DNA of 64,000 nt from Azonexus sp. (GTDB taxonomy: Bacteria; Pseudomonadota; Gammaproteobacteria; Burkholderiales; Rhodocyclaceae), in NCBI GenBank assembly GCA_031274715.1, contig JAISPT010000069.1, positions 25,581 through 89,580 of the forward strand, read 5' to 3'. Below are positions 17,232 to 26,746 of this stretch, piece by piece (positions within the stretch are counted from its first letter, which is position 1; each line of letters starts with the position of its first letter). Below the pieces are notes generated by a model. That model did not search any database and had not been told where the DNA came from. It saw nothing but the letters and a program-made list of their open reading frames with translations. Made by a program: the position numbers and the translations under genes.

Positions 17232-17260
17232 CGTTGGGTCTCGCTACGCTCAGCCCAACG
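17232..17260. repeat. Inverted repeat near the era 3' end
   Basis: The arms CGTTGGG and CCCAACG are separated by 15 bases within an otherwise gene-free stretch between the FlxA-like gene and era. Similar TTGGG...CCCAA intergenic repeats are scattered in many proteobacterial genomes. No function can be assigned. It could be a relic of a mobile insertion or an RNA hairpin. Confidence 0.4.
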
Positions 17261-17282
17261 GTTCCAGCGTTAGCTGAACGAA

Positions 17283-18170
17283 TCATTCATAACCAAGATT
17301 TTTCAACAACCGCTCATCATCGTTCCAGCCGGATTTCACCTTGACCCAGACCTCAAGATAGACCTTGCCATCGAACAGCCGCTCCATGTCCTGACGCGCC
17401 TCGCTGGCGATGCGCTTCAGGGATTCGCCGCCCTTGCCGATGACGATTGCCTTGTGGCTGTCGCGATCGACGACGATGGCGGCGTAGATGCGGCGCAGGC
17501 CACCCTCGACTTCGAAGCGTTCGATCTCGACGGCGGTGGCATACGGCAGTTCGTCGCCGAGCAGGCGGAAGACTTTTTCGCGGATGTACTCGGCGGCGAG
17601 AAAACGCTCGCTCTTGTCGGTCAGGTCGTCCTCGGGGAATATCAGACCGTCGTTGGGCAGGTGCTTGCGCGCTTCGGCCAGCAATTCCTGCGTCTGCCGC
17701 CCCTTGACGGCGCTGACCGGGACCACGGCGGCGTAGTCGAAATCGGCGGCCACTTGGGCAAGGAATGGCAACAAGGCGGCCCGGTCCTTCTGCAGGTCGG
17801 TCTTGTTCACCACCAGGATCACCGGCCTGTCTTTCGGCAGCAGGCGGACCACGGCCTTGTCCTTGGCATCGTAGCGCCCAGCTTCGACGACAAAGAACAC
17901 GACATCTACGTCGTTCAACGTCTGCGTCACACCGCGGTTCATGGCCCGGTTCAGGGCATTGGAAAACTTTGTCTGGAAACCCGGCGTATCGACGAAGACA
18001 AACTGCGATTCGGCGTCGGTGAGGATACCGGTAACCCGGTGCCGGGTGGTCTGCGCTTTGCGCGAGACGATGCTGATCTTCTCGCCAATCAGGTGGTTGA
18101 GCAACGTCGATTTGCCGACGTTGGGACGGCCAACGATAGCGATATAGCCGGAGCGAATACCCGTGGTCAT
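17283..18170 (-). CDS. era: GTPase Era
   Basis: The 295-residue GTPase assists 16S rRNA processing and 30S assembly. G-motifs are in order: GRPNVGKSTL (G1), the QTTRHR switch region, DTPGFQ (G3) and VNKTDL (G4). The C-terminal KH domain carries AIVIGKGGESLKRIASEARQDME. It overlaps rnc upstream by four bases, giving the conserved rnc-era pair, whose products both act on rRNA maturation. Confidence 0.96.
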   Translation of the reverse strand: MTTGIRSGYIAIVGRPNVGKSTLLNHLIGEKISIVSRKAQTTRHRVTGILTDAESQFVFVDTPGFQTKFSNALNRAMNRGVTQTLNDVDVVFFVVEAGRYDAKDKAVVRLLPKDRPVILVVNKTDLQKDRAALLPFLAQVAADFDYAAVVPVSAVKGRQTQELLAEARKHLPNDGLIFPEDDLTDKSERFLAAEYIREKVFRLLGDELPYATAVEIERFEVEGGLRRIYAAIVVDRDSHKAIVIGKGGESLKRIASEARQDMERLFDGKVYLEVWVKVKSGWNDDERLLKNLGYE

Positions 18171-18829
18171 GTGTTCAATGCTTTCATCGCCTGTTCGGCG
18201 GCATTTTGTTCGGCGCTACGCCGGCTCGACCCCTGGCCCAAGGTGCGCAGTGGCGGATCGTCGAGTTCGCAGGCAACGGCGAAGGACTGCGCATGCGCGG
18301 CGCCGCTGGCGTCGAGCAGGACATAGCGGGGTAAGGGCTTCTTCCGCCCCTGTAGCCATTCCTGCAGGCCGGTCTTGGCATCCTTGCGTACTTTCCCCGG
18401 CGTCAAGGCATCAAGCAGCGGAGCGTAAAGCCGCAGCACCGTCGCCGCCGCCGTATCGAAACCGGCATCGAGATAGATGGCACCGAACAGGGCCTCAAGC
18501 GCATCGGCTAGGATCGACGGCCGTTCCGCGCCGCCACTTTTCAATTCCCCTTCGCCGAGGCGTAGCACCTCGCCGAGGCGTAGATCGAGTGCCAGTCGGT
18601 ACAAGGCATCCTGACGAACCAGATTGGCCCGCAGGCGGGATAGATCGCCTTCCGGCAGTTCGGGAAAACGCGCATAGAGCGCTGCGGCGATAACGCAATC
18701 GAGTATCCCGTCACCGAGAAACTCCAGGCGTTCGTTGTTCGGCGTGCCGAAGCTGCGATGCGTCAGCGCCGTCTGCAGCAGTTTTTGGTCGGTAAACGTG
18801 TGGCCAAGCCGGTCGGCAATCGATAACAT
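18167..18829 (-). CDS. rnc: Ribonuclease III
   Basis: The 220-residue double-strand-specific endoribonuclease acts in rRNA and mRNA processing. The RNase III signature NERLEFLGDGILD carries the catalytic acidic residues, and a second acidic patch is in DALEALFGAIYLDAGF. A double-stranded RNA-binding domain follows (KTGLQEWLQGRKKPLPRYVL...SAEQNAAEQAMKAL). The ATG read from 18829 follows the DUF4845 stop by one base. A start 10 codons further upstream would overlap that gene and is less likely. Confidence 0.95.
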   Translation of the reverse strand: MLSIADRLGHTFTDQKLLQTALTHRSFGTPNNERLEFLGDGILDCVIAAALYARFPELPEGDLSRLRANLVRQDALYRLALDLRLGEVLRLGEGELKSGGAERPSILADALEALFGAIYLDAGFDTAAATVLRLYAPLLDALTPGKVRKDAKTGLQEWLQGRKKPLPRYVLLDASGAAHAQSFAVACELDDPPLRTLGQGSSRRSAEQNAAEQAMKALNT

Positions 18830-18830
18830 G

Positions 18831-19181
18831 CTAACGACCGGCCGACCCCTTGTAGTCAATCAACAGGCTGACGTTGGCGAACAGCGGAATGCGCTTCTCA
18901 TAGGCAAAATCGATGACGATCCTGCCGCCTTCCTTGGAAATCTCCAGATCCTTCGAAGAAAAATCGAGCATGTCGATTTCGGCGAAGCGATCGAAGGCAG
19001 CACGCACGTCGGCCACAGTCGCATCCGCCCCCACCTTGTTCAAGGCGCCCTGGGCACTCTGCTTGATCTTGAAGAACTCGATCGTCGTCGGAACGACCTT
19101 GATGCCAAGCACCGCCACTATAGCAATGATGATGCCCCAGAAAATCAATCCGCTCAGCGCCACACCACGTTGATGTTTCAT
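18831..19181 (-). CDS. DUF4845 membrane-anchored protein
   Basis: The 116-residue protein has an N-terminal membrane helix (GVALSGLIFWGIIIAIVAVLGIKVVP) with a pilin-like KHQRG start, then a small periplasmic domain. This pattern and the position between lepB and rnc match the DUF4845 family of beta- and gammaproteobacteria, whose function is unknown. I chose the ATG read from 19181 because AAGGGGAAAAAG lies directly upstream and it begins after the lepB stop. Confidence 0.85.
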   Translation of the reverse strand: MKHQRGVALSGLIFWGIIIAIVAVLGIKVVPTTIEFFKIKQSAQGALNKVGADATVADVRAAFDRFAEIDMLDFSSKDLEISKEGGRIVIDFAYEKRIPLFANVSLLIDYKGSAGR

Positions 19182-19191
19182 CTTTTTCCCC

Positions 19192-19977
19192 TTATTTGAA
19201 CGAGCCGATCCGGCTGAGGTCACTGAAATTGAGCCAGATGAAGAAGGCCTTGCCGACGATGTTTTCCTCCGGCACGAAACCCCAGGAACGACTGTCGCGG
19301 CTGTTGTCCCGATTGTCGCCCATCATAAAGTAATGGCCGGCCGGTACCTTGCAGATCACACCTGCCGCATTGTAGGTGCAATTTTCGCGGTAGGGAAAAC
19401 GTTCGGCATCGGGAACGAAGGCCGGCGCATCGGCGTCGTTGAGCAATCGGTGCTCGACGTTGCCGAACTTGGCCAGATATTGCTCGGAGTAATACAGGCG
19501 CTCCGGATGCAGATAGTCGTCGATGCGGGTCATCTCGACCGGCTCGCCGTTCACGCTCAGGCGTTTGTTCTGGTAGGAGACGACATCGCCCGGCGTGCCG
19601 ATCACCCGCTTGATGTAGTCGAGCGATGGATCTTCCGGGTAGCGGAAGACCATCACATCGCCGCGCTGCGGCTCATTGACAGAAATGATCTTCTTGTTGA
19701 TCACCGGCAGGCGAATGCCGTAGGTGTATTTGTTAACGAGAATAAAATCGCCCACCAGCAGCGTCGGAATCATCGACCCCGAGGGAATCTTGAACGGCTC
19801 GACGATAAAAGAACGGAGCACAAAGACCACCAGGATAACTAGAAAGAAATCCGCACCCCACACCACCCAGACCGGCTCCTTGGCGCCGGCCGGACGCTGC
19901 TTGCGCAGCTTGAGATTGATCGCGTAGAGCACGCCGGTAACGACCAGCAGGACGAGAAGGATCAGGGCAAAGTTCAT
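19192..19977 (-). CDS. lepB: Signal peptidase I (LepB)
   Basis: The 261-residue inner-membrane protease removes signal peptides from exported proteins. Two N-terminal helices precede the catalytic domain. The Ser nucleophile is Ser68 in the IPSGSMIPTLLVGD motif and the general base is Lys123 in SLDYIKRVIGTPGD. The C-terminal motif GHYFMMGDNRDNSRDSR is complete. It starts 8 bases after the lepA stop, the conserved lepA-lepB pair. Confidence 0.96.
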   Translation of the reverse strand: MNFALILLVLLVVTGVLYAINLKLRKQRPAGAKEPVWVVWGADFFLVILVVFVLRSFIVEPFKIPSGSMIPTLLVGDFILVNKYTYGIRLPVINKKIISVNEPQRGDVMVFRYPEDPSLDYIKRVIGTPGDVVSYQNKRLSVNGEPVEMTRIDDYLHPERLYYSEQYLAKFGNVEHRLLNDADAPAFVPDAERFPYRENCTYNAAGVICKVPAGHYFMMGDNRDNSRDSRSWGFVPEENIVGKAFFIWLNFSDLSRIGSFK

Positions 19978-19985
19978 CGGGGCTC

Positions 19986-21776
<1,791 letters not shown>

Positions 21777-21784
21777 TGCGGCGA

Positions 21785-21813
21785 TTAAAAAAGGGCGCTT
21801 TTTCAGCGCCCTT
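21785..21813 (-). terminator. Intrinsic terminator/attenuator before lepA
   Basis: On the minus strand a 9-bp stem AAGGGCGCT/AGCGCCCTT with a GAAAA loop is followed directly by a run of six T. It separates the rpoE-to-glutaredoxin operon from lepA, but its T run ends about 9 bases before the lepA start codon, so lepA translation depends on readthrough RNA or on a start inside the hairpin region. Confidence 0.8.
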
Positions 21814-21836
21814 CCCTGTTCAGAAGACCCCGGATT

Positions 21837-22082
21837 TTAGCGGAATCCCGCTAAATATTCACGGGTTTTGGCCACATCCAGGACGTAGCGGCACAGTTCC
21901 GTCTCGCCGTGCAGCAACACCGGAACCCATTCGTCGTACCTGGCCTCCAGCGCCGGATCGGCATCGACATCGAGCACCGTGACGGTGGCCGCGAACTCCT
22001 CGGCCAACGGCGCCAATGCCACCTCCATGTCATGACAGAGGTGGCAGTAGCTGCGGCTCAGCAGGGTCAGCTCAATCGCCAC
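21837..22082 (-). CDS. Glutaredoxin-family (DUF836) thiol protein
   Basis: The 81-residue thioredoxin-fold protein starts at a GTG whose codon lies inside the end of mucD. It begins AIELTLLSRSYCHLCHDM, with the redox pair CHLC at residues 12-15, and continues EFAATVTVLDVDADPALEARYDEWVPVLLH, the DUF836 glutaredoxin-like pattern with the cis-proline before V-L-L-H. A partner is not known. A longer version starting at 22121 would overlap mucD by 50 bases and lacks family support. Confidence 0.82.
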   Translation of the reverse strand: MAIELTLLSRSYCHLCHDMEVALAPLAEEFAATVTVLDVDADPALEARYDEWVPVLLHGETELCRYVLDVAKTREYLAGFR

Positions 22083-23505
22083 CCAGATTCCTGACGGTGA
22101 CGAAAGTCTGCATTTCACCACGCCGGATCAGCAGCGTAACGTTGCTGCCTTTCTCGAAGCCAGCCAGCAACTTGTTGAACTGGTCGACCGTGCGAAGCTC
22201 GGTGGTCGCCCCGCGGCTGATCACGGCGATGACGATGTCGCCGGAACGCAGGTCGGCCCGGGCGCCGATGCCACGAACATCCTCGATGATCAAGCCGGAA
22301 TTCAGCTTCAACTCGCGCTTCTGCTCGGCGTTCAGTTCGCTGACCACCAGGCCAAGCCGGTTAGGGACTTGCTCAGGCGCTTTAGAACCGCGCTGGGGGC
22401 GGATGTTGGCCGGTTTCTCGTCGGCCATCTCGCCCACCGTCACGGCGATGTCGCGCGTCGCACCCTTGCGCCAGACCTGCACCACGGCCTTCGTTCCGGG
22501 ACGCATCGAGCCGACCATGCGCGGCAGGTCGGAGGAACTGCCGACGGTCTTGCCATCGACATTCAGGATCACGTCGCCTGGCTCCAGGCCGGCCTTCTCG
22601 GCAGGCCCGCCCTTCTCGACAGCGTTGACCACGGCACCCATCGGCCGCGCCAGACCCAGCGACTCGGCCAGTTCCTTGCTGACTTCCTGGATCACGATGC
22701 CCAGGCGGCCGCGGCTGACCCGGCCGGTGCTGCGCAACTGCTCCTGGACATCCATCGCCACATCGATCGGAATGGCGAACGAGACACCCATATAACCACC
22801 GGTACGGCTATAGATCATCGAGTTGATGCCGATCACTTCGCCGCGCATGTTGAACAGCGGCCCACCGGAGTTACCTGGATTGATGGCGACATCGGTCTGG
22901 ATGAAAGGCACATAATTTTCCTGCGGCAAAGCACGCCCCTTAGCCGAAACGATGCCGGCCGTCACGGAACTGTCAAAGCCGAAGGGCGAGCCGATCGCCG
23001 CCACCCACTCGCCGACCTTCAACTGCGCCGGATCGCCCATTTTGACGGCGGGTAGGCCGGTCGCCTCGATTTTCAGCAAGGCGACGTCGGTACGCTTGTC
23101 GGCACCGATAATCTTGGCCTTGAACTCCCGCTTGTCGGTCAGGCGGACCATCACCTCGTCGGCGCTATCGACCACGTGGGCATTGGTCAGGATATAGCCG
23201 TCGCTGCTGACAATGAAGCCCGAGCCCAGCGATTTGTTCTGGAATTCGCGCGGCGCCCCGTCGCCTGGCTGGCGCGGAATGAAGCGCTTGAAGAATTCAT
23301 AGGCCGGATCGTTCTCGTCGAACGGCAGGGACATCTGCCCGTGGCCGCGCACCGTCTGGGTGGTGCTGATATTGACCACGGCCGCCCCTTGCTTCTCGGC
23401 CAGTTCGGTGAAATCTGGCAACCCACGCATCTGGGCGAGCGCCAGCGTATGCATGACAATCAGCGAAAACAACGCAATAAGGTGTTTTATTGATAAGTAT
23501 TTCAT
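22072..23505 (-). CDS. mucD: Periplasmic serine protease MucD/DegP family
   Basis: The 477-residue protein has a signal peptide (KHLIALFSLIVMHTLALAQ), a trypsin-like domain with His in TNAHVVD, Asp in RTDVALLKI and Ser in NPGNSGGPLFN, then two PDZ domains. The first PDZ contains KAGLEPGDVILNVDGK and the second ADLRSGDIVIAVISRG. It degrades misfolded envelope proteins and in MucD systems limits sigma-E signalling. It overlaps rseC by four bases, in an operon headed by rpoE. Confidence 0.93.
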   Translation of the reverse strand: MKYLSIKHLIALFSLIVMHTLALAQMRGLPDFTELAEKQGAAVVNISTTQTVRGHGQMSLPFDENDPAYEFFKRFIPRQPGDGAPREFQNKSLGSGFIVSSDGYILTNAHVVDSADEVMVRLTDKREFKAKIIGADKRTDVALLKIEATGLPAVKMGDPAQLKVGEWVAAIGSPFGFDSSVTAGIVSAKGRALPQENYVPFIQTDVAINPGNSGGPLFNMRGEVIGINSMIYSRTGGYMGVSFAIPIDVAMDVQEQLRSTGRVSRGRLGIVIQEVSKELAESLGLARPMGAVVNAVEKGGPAEKAGLEPGDVILNVDGKTVGSSSDLPRMVGSMRPGTKAVVQVWRKGATRDIAVTVGEMADEKPANIRPQRGSKAPEQVPNRLGLVVSELNAEQKRELKLNSGLIIEDVRGIGARADLRSGDIVIAVISRGATTELRTVDQFNKLLAGFEKGSNVTLLIRRGEMQTFVTVRNLGGD

Positions 23506-23969
23506 TGGCGACCTACCTCCTGATCAGGCTGGGAACGGGAAACGATATGGGGCTCGCCGGCGGGACTGCCAGCGGTCGCCCACGAACGACGACGGACATA
23601 AAGCATGGCCCCGGCAAACGCCAGCAGTGCTCCACCGATAGCGCCCGCATCACCGAGCAGAGCGTTACCGGCCAGAGCGCCGGCGATGGCCGCCAGCAGC
23701 GGCACGCCATAGCCGAGATTGGCGGCGCGGCGGACACTACCGGCGGCAACAGCGATGGTGACGCGCTCGCCGACCGCCACGCCGAGGGAGTTATCGACGC
23801 GATAGGTACGCGGAGCGCCAGCGAACATCCGGCCCAGATTCTGGCCGCCGCAACCGCCCGTTTCATGGCAGCGGCCGCAACCGCCTTCGTCTACCGCCAC
23901 CTCGGCCTGGCCTCCGTGCACCGCCCGGACCACGCCGCACACCGTACTGGCCCCCTGTTCCATGCTCAC
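23502..23969 (-). CDS. rseC: RseC/MucC-family membrane protein
   Basis: The 155-residue protein has a cysteine-rich N-terminus (GGCGRCHETGGCGGQN), then the Arg-Val-rich segment AVGERVTIAV, then two membrane helices (GYGVPLLAAIAGALAGNALL and AIGGALLAFAGAMLYV). This is the SoxR-reducing system/sigma-E regulator RseC pattern. RseC proteins modulate sigma-E or take part in electron transfer to SoxR. It overlaps rpoE and mucD by four bases each, so all three are cotranslated. Confidence 0.88.
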   Translation of the reverse strand: MSMEQGASTVCGVVRAVHGGQAEVAVDEGGCGRCHETGGCGGQNLGRMFAGAPRTYRVDNSLGVAVGERVTIAVAAGSVRRAANLGYGVPLLAAIAGALAGNALLGDAGAIGGALLAFAGAMLYVRRRSWATAGSPAGEPHIVSRSQPDQEVGRQ

Positions 23970-24565
23970 CAGCGGCGATCCGGTGCCGTATCGAGCAGGG
24001 GACGCAAGCGCGAGGCAACGGCCTCACGTGCCCGGAAAATACGGGAGCGAACGGTACCGATCGGGCAATCCATGATGCCGGCGATTTCCTCATAGGACAG
24101 ACCGTCTATTTCGCGCAGCACGATGGCCGTCCGCAATTCGTCCGGCAGCGCCTCCATCGTGGCGCTGACGGTCTGGCCGATCTGCTTGGACAGCAGTAGG
24201 CTCTCCGGCGTATTGATGTCACGCAACTGGCTGGCATCCTCGAAGCCTTCGGCTTCCTCGGCGTCATACTCGGTCGAGGTCGGCGCCCGTCGCCCTTGCG
24301 ACACCAGATAGTTCTTGGCCGTGTTGATCCCGATCCGGTACAGCCAAGTGTAGAAAGCGCTTTCGCCACGAAAAGCCGGCAAGGCCCGATAGGCCTTGAT
24401 GAATGCCTCCTGCGAAACATCCTCGACCTCGGCGGGATCGCGGATGAAACGCGATAGCAAACGCCCCATCCTACGCTGGTATTTGCTGACCAACTGGTCG
24501 AAGGCGTGCTGATCACCGCCTTGTGCTCGCTCGACCAACACCTGATCGACTTCGCGCTCACTCAT
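23966..24565 (-). CDS. rpoE: RNA polymerase sigma-E factor (RpoE/AlgU)
   Basis: The 199-residue ECF sigma factor of the RpoE group controls envelope stress genes. Region 2 contains EDVSQEAFIKAYRALPAFRGESAFYTWLYRI and region 4 contains REIDGLSYEEIAGIMDCPIGTVRSRIFRARE. I chose the ATG read from 24565; an in-frame start 12 codons upstream gives a non-family extension. No rseA or rseB anti-sigma gene follows; rseC comes directly after. nadB is divergent. Confidence 0.95.
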   Translation of the reverse strand: MSEREVDQVLVERAQGGDQHAFDQLVSKYQRRMGRLLSRFIRDPAEVEDVSQEAFIKAYRALPAFRGESAFYTWLYRIGINTAKNYLVSQGRRAPTSTEYDAEEAEGFEDASQLRDINTPESLLLSKQIGQTVSATMEALPDELRTAIVLREIDGLSYEEIAGIMDCPIGTVRSRIFRAREAVASRLRPLLDTAPDRRW

Positions 24566-24740
24566 GGCTCTCTCTTGTCCTGGGGATAGTCGTGAATCCA
24601 CGTTTTTTCACGCAGTATAGCGCAGCATTTTATTCCAGTGAGATCGCTTGTTACCCTTATTGTGACTGTCTGTAACGGGGCGAATCGGCGGCCACATGCT
24701 ATATTTCGCGCCAAACCATTACTGATTCCGAGAACAGATT

Positions 24741-26315
24741 TTGCTCAATTTTGATGTCCTTATCATCGGTAGCGGCCTGGCGGGGCAATCGGCTGCGCTA
24801 CGCCTGGCCAAACACTGCCGGGTGGCCATTGTCAGCAAGCGCCGGCTGGAGGACTCGGCCTCCGGCTGGGCCCAGGGCGGCATCGCGGCAGTTCTCGACA
24901 GCAAGGACTCGATCGAGAATCACATCCGCGACACGCAGATCGCCGGCGCCTGGCTAAACGACGAGGAAGCCACCCGCCATGTCGTCGAGAACGGTCGGCG
25001 GGCTATCGAATGGCTGATCGAGCAAGGCGTCCCCTTCACCCAGGACGCGTCCGGCTATCACCTGACCCGCGAAGGCGGCCACAGCGCCCGACGCGTTATC
25101 CACGTCGCCGATGCCACCGGTTTGGCGGTGCAGGATACCCTGACGCCCAAGGTTCGGGCAGCGGCCAACATCACCATACTTGAGCACCATATCGCCATCG
25201 ATTTGATCACCGGCGACAAACTCGGCACCGGCAAGAAGCGCTGTTTCGGCGCCTACGTACTGGATACCCAAAACGGCGAAGTAGTCACCATCGGTGCCGC
25301 CAACACCCTGATCGCCACCGGCGGCGCCGGCAAGGTCTATCTCTATACGACCAACCCCGACACCTCGACCGGCGACGGCATCGCCATGGCCTGGCGGGCC
25401 GGTTGCCGCGTCGCCAACATGGAATTCATCCAGTTCCACCCGACCTGCCTGTATCACCCGCAGGCCAAATCCTTCCTGATTTCCGAGGCAGTGCGCGGCG
25501 AAGGCGGCCTGCTCAAGTTGCCCGACGGCAGTCGCTTCATGCCGGAGCACGACGAGCGCGGGGAACTGGCGCCGCGCGACATCGTCGCCCGTGCCATCGA
25601 CTTCGAGATGAAGAAACGCGGCCTCGACTGTGTCTTCCTCGATATCTCGCACAAGGGCGAAGCCTTCATCCGCGAGCACTTCCCCAACATCCATGCCCGC
25701 TGCCTGGAACTCGGCATCGACATCGCGCACCAGCCGATCCCGGTGGTTCCCGCCGCCCACTACACCTGCGGCGGCATCGTCTGCGACCTGCACGGGCGCA
25801 CCGATGTCGGCGGCTTGTACGTCGCCGGCGAAGCTTCCTGCACCGGCCTGCACGGCGCCAACCGCCTGGCTTCCAACTCGCTGCTCGAATGCCTGGTATT
25901 CGCCGAGGCAGCAGTCAACGACATTCTGGCCAACCAGCCGACGCCGCTGCCAGCCCTGCCCGAATGGGACGAAAGCCGGGTCACCGATGCCGACGAGGAA
26001 GTCGTCATCTCGCACAACTGGGACGAATTGCGGCGCTTCATGTGGGACTACGTCGGTATCGTCCGCACCAACAAGCGGCTCAAACGCGCCCTACACCGGG
26101 TGCGTCTGCTGAAGCGGGAAATTCACGAGTTCTACTCGAACTTTCGCGTCAGCCACGACCTGATCGAATTGCGCAATCTGGTGCTGACCGCCGAACTGAT
26201 CATCCGCTGCGCCATCCTGCGCCGCGAGAGCCGCGGCCTGCACTATTCGCGGGATTACCCGGAAACCGCCAAGAAGATCAAGAACACGGTTCTGAAGGGT
26301 GGTCCGGGCGCCTGA
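24741..26315 (+). CDS. nadB: L-aspartate oxidase (NadB)
   Basis: The 524-residue flavoenzyme oxidises aspartate to iminoaspartate in NAD synthesis. The FAD-binding start is NFDVLIIGSGLAGQSAALRLA, with active-site segments EGGHSARRVIHVADATG, QFHPTCLYHP and HYTCGGIVCDLHGRTDV. The start is TTG, because the family N-terminus begins exactly there and no in-frame ATG is near. It is divergent from rpoE with 175 bases between, the usual nadB-rpoE neighbourhood. Its 3' end overlaps the convergent ygfX gene by 38 bases. Confidence 0.94.
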   Translation: MLNFDVLIIGSGLAGQSAALRLAKHCRVAIVSKRRLEDSASGWAQGGIAAVLDSKDSIENHIRDTQIAGAWLNDEEATRHVVENGRRAIEWLIEQGVPFTQDASGYHLTREGGHSARRVIHVADATGLAVQDTLTPKVRAAANITILEHHIAIDLITGDKLGTGKKRCFGAYVLDTQNGEVVTIGAANTLIATGGAGKVYLYTTNPDTSTGDGIAMAWRAGCRVANMEFIQFHPTCLYHPQAKSFLISEAVRGEGGLLKLPDGSRFMPEHDERGELAPRDIVARAIDFEMKKRGLDCVFLDISHKGEAFIREHFPNIHARCLELGIDIAHQPIPVVPAAHYTCGGIVCDLHGRTDVGGLYVAGEASCTGLHGANRLASNSLLECLVFAEAAVNDILANQPTPLPALPEWDESRVTDADEEVVISHNWDELRRFMWDYVGIVRTNKRLKRALHRVRLLKREIHEFYSNFRVSHDLIELRNLVLTAELIIRCAILRRESRGLHYSRDYPETAKKIKNTVLKGGPGA

Positions 26316-26724
26316 AACAGGCTCGCCAGCGCAGGAACACCCGCAAGCGGCGAAATTCATCGGGACTCGTCGTCCCGGTCGTGACCAGCAAGGCACAGCG
26401 CCGGCCGTCGGCCAATTCAAGACGCAGCACGGTCAACCAGGGATGAACCGTCGCTCCCGGCAGGATCGTTGCCGGAAGAAAATCCTGCCTTTCGCCGGCA
26501 ACCTGAATCCCGCCGTCCGCTTCGAGGCGTAGCGCCGCCAGCGGTAGCGCTAGACGGCGCCAAGCCCATAGCGCAATCCCCCAGATAGCCAGCAGCAAGG
26601 CCACCCGCAGCGGCAAGGAACGAGGAAAAAACAACGCCACCAAGCTGGCCAGCAGCGCCAACGCCAGCAAAACCACTGCTGGAAAACGGGAACGGCGCAG
26701 TCCGATGGTGATCGGAAACTGCAC
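26278..26724 (-). CDS. YgfX-family membrane protein
   Basis: The 148-residue protein has two N-terminal membrane helices (VVLLALALLASLVALFF and VALLLAIWGIALWAW), then a small soluble domain with HPWLTVLRLELADGRRCALL and DEFRRLRVFLRW. This tail is typical of YgfX (CptA), a membrane protein described in enteric bacteria as affecting cytoskeletal proteins and encoded near nadB/rpoE. The start is GTG read from 26724, preceded by AGGA. It ends inside the 3' end of convergent nadB. It is the last gene of the fab operon direction. Confidence 0.72.
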   Translation of the reverse strand: MQFPITIGLRRSRFPAVVLLALALLASLVALFFPRSLPLRVALLLAIWGIALWAWRRLALPLAALRLEADGGIQVAGERQDFLPATILPGATVHPWLTVLRLELADGRRCALLVTTGTTSPDEFRRLRVFLRWRACFRRPDHPSEPCS

Positions 26725-26746
26725 CGTTTCTATCCTGGCAGCAGAA

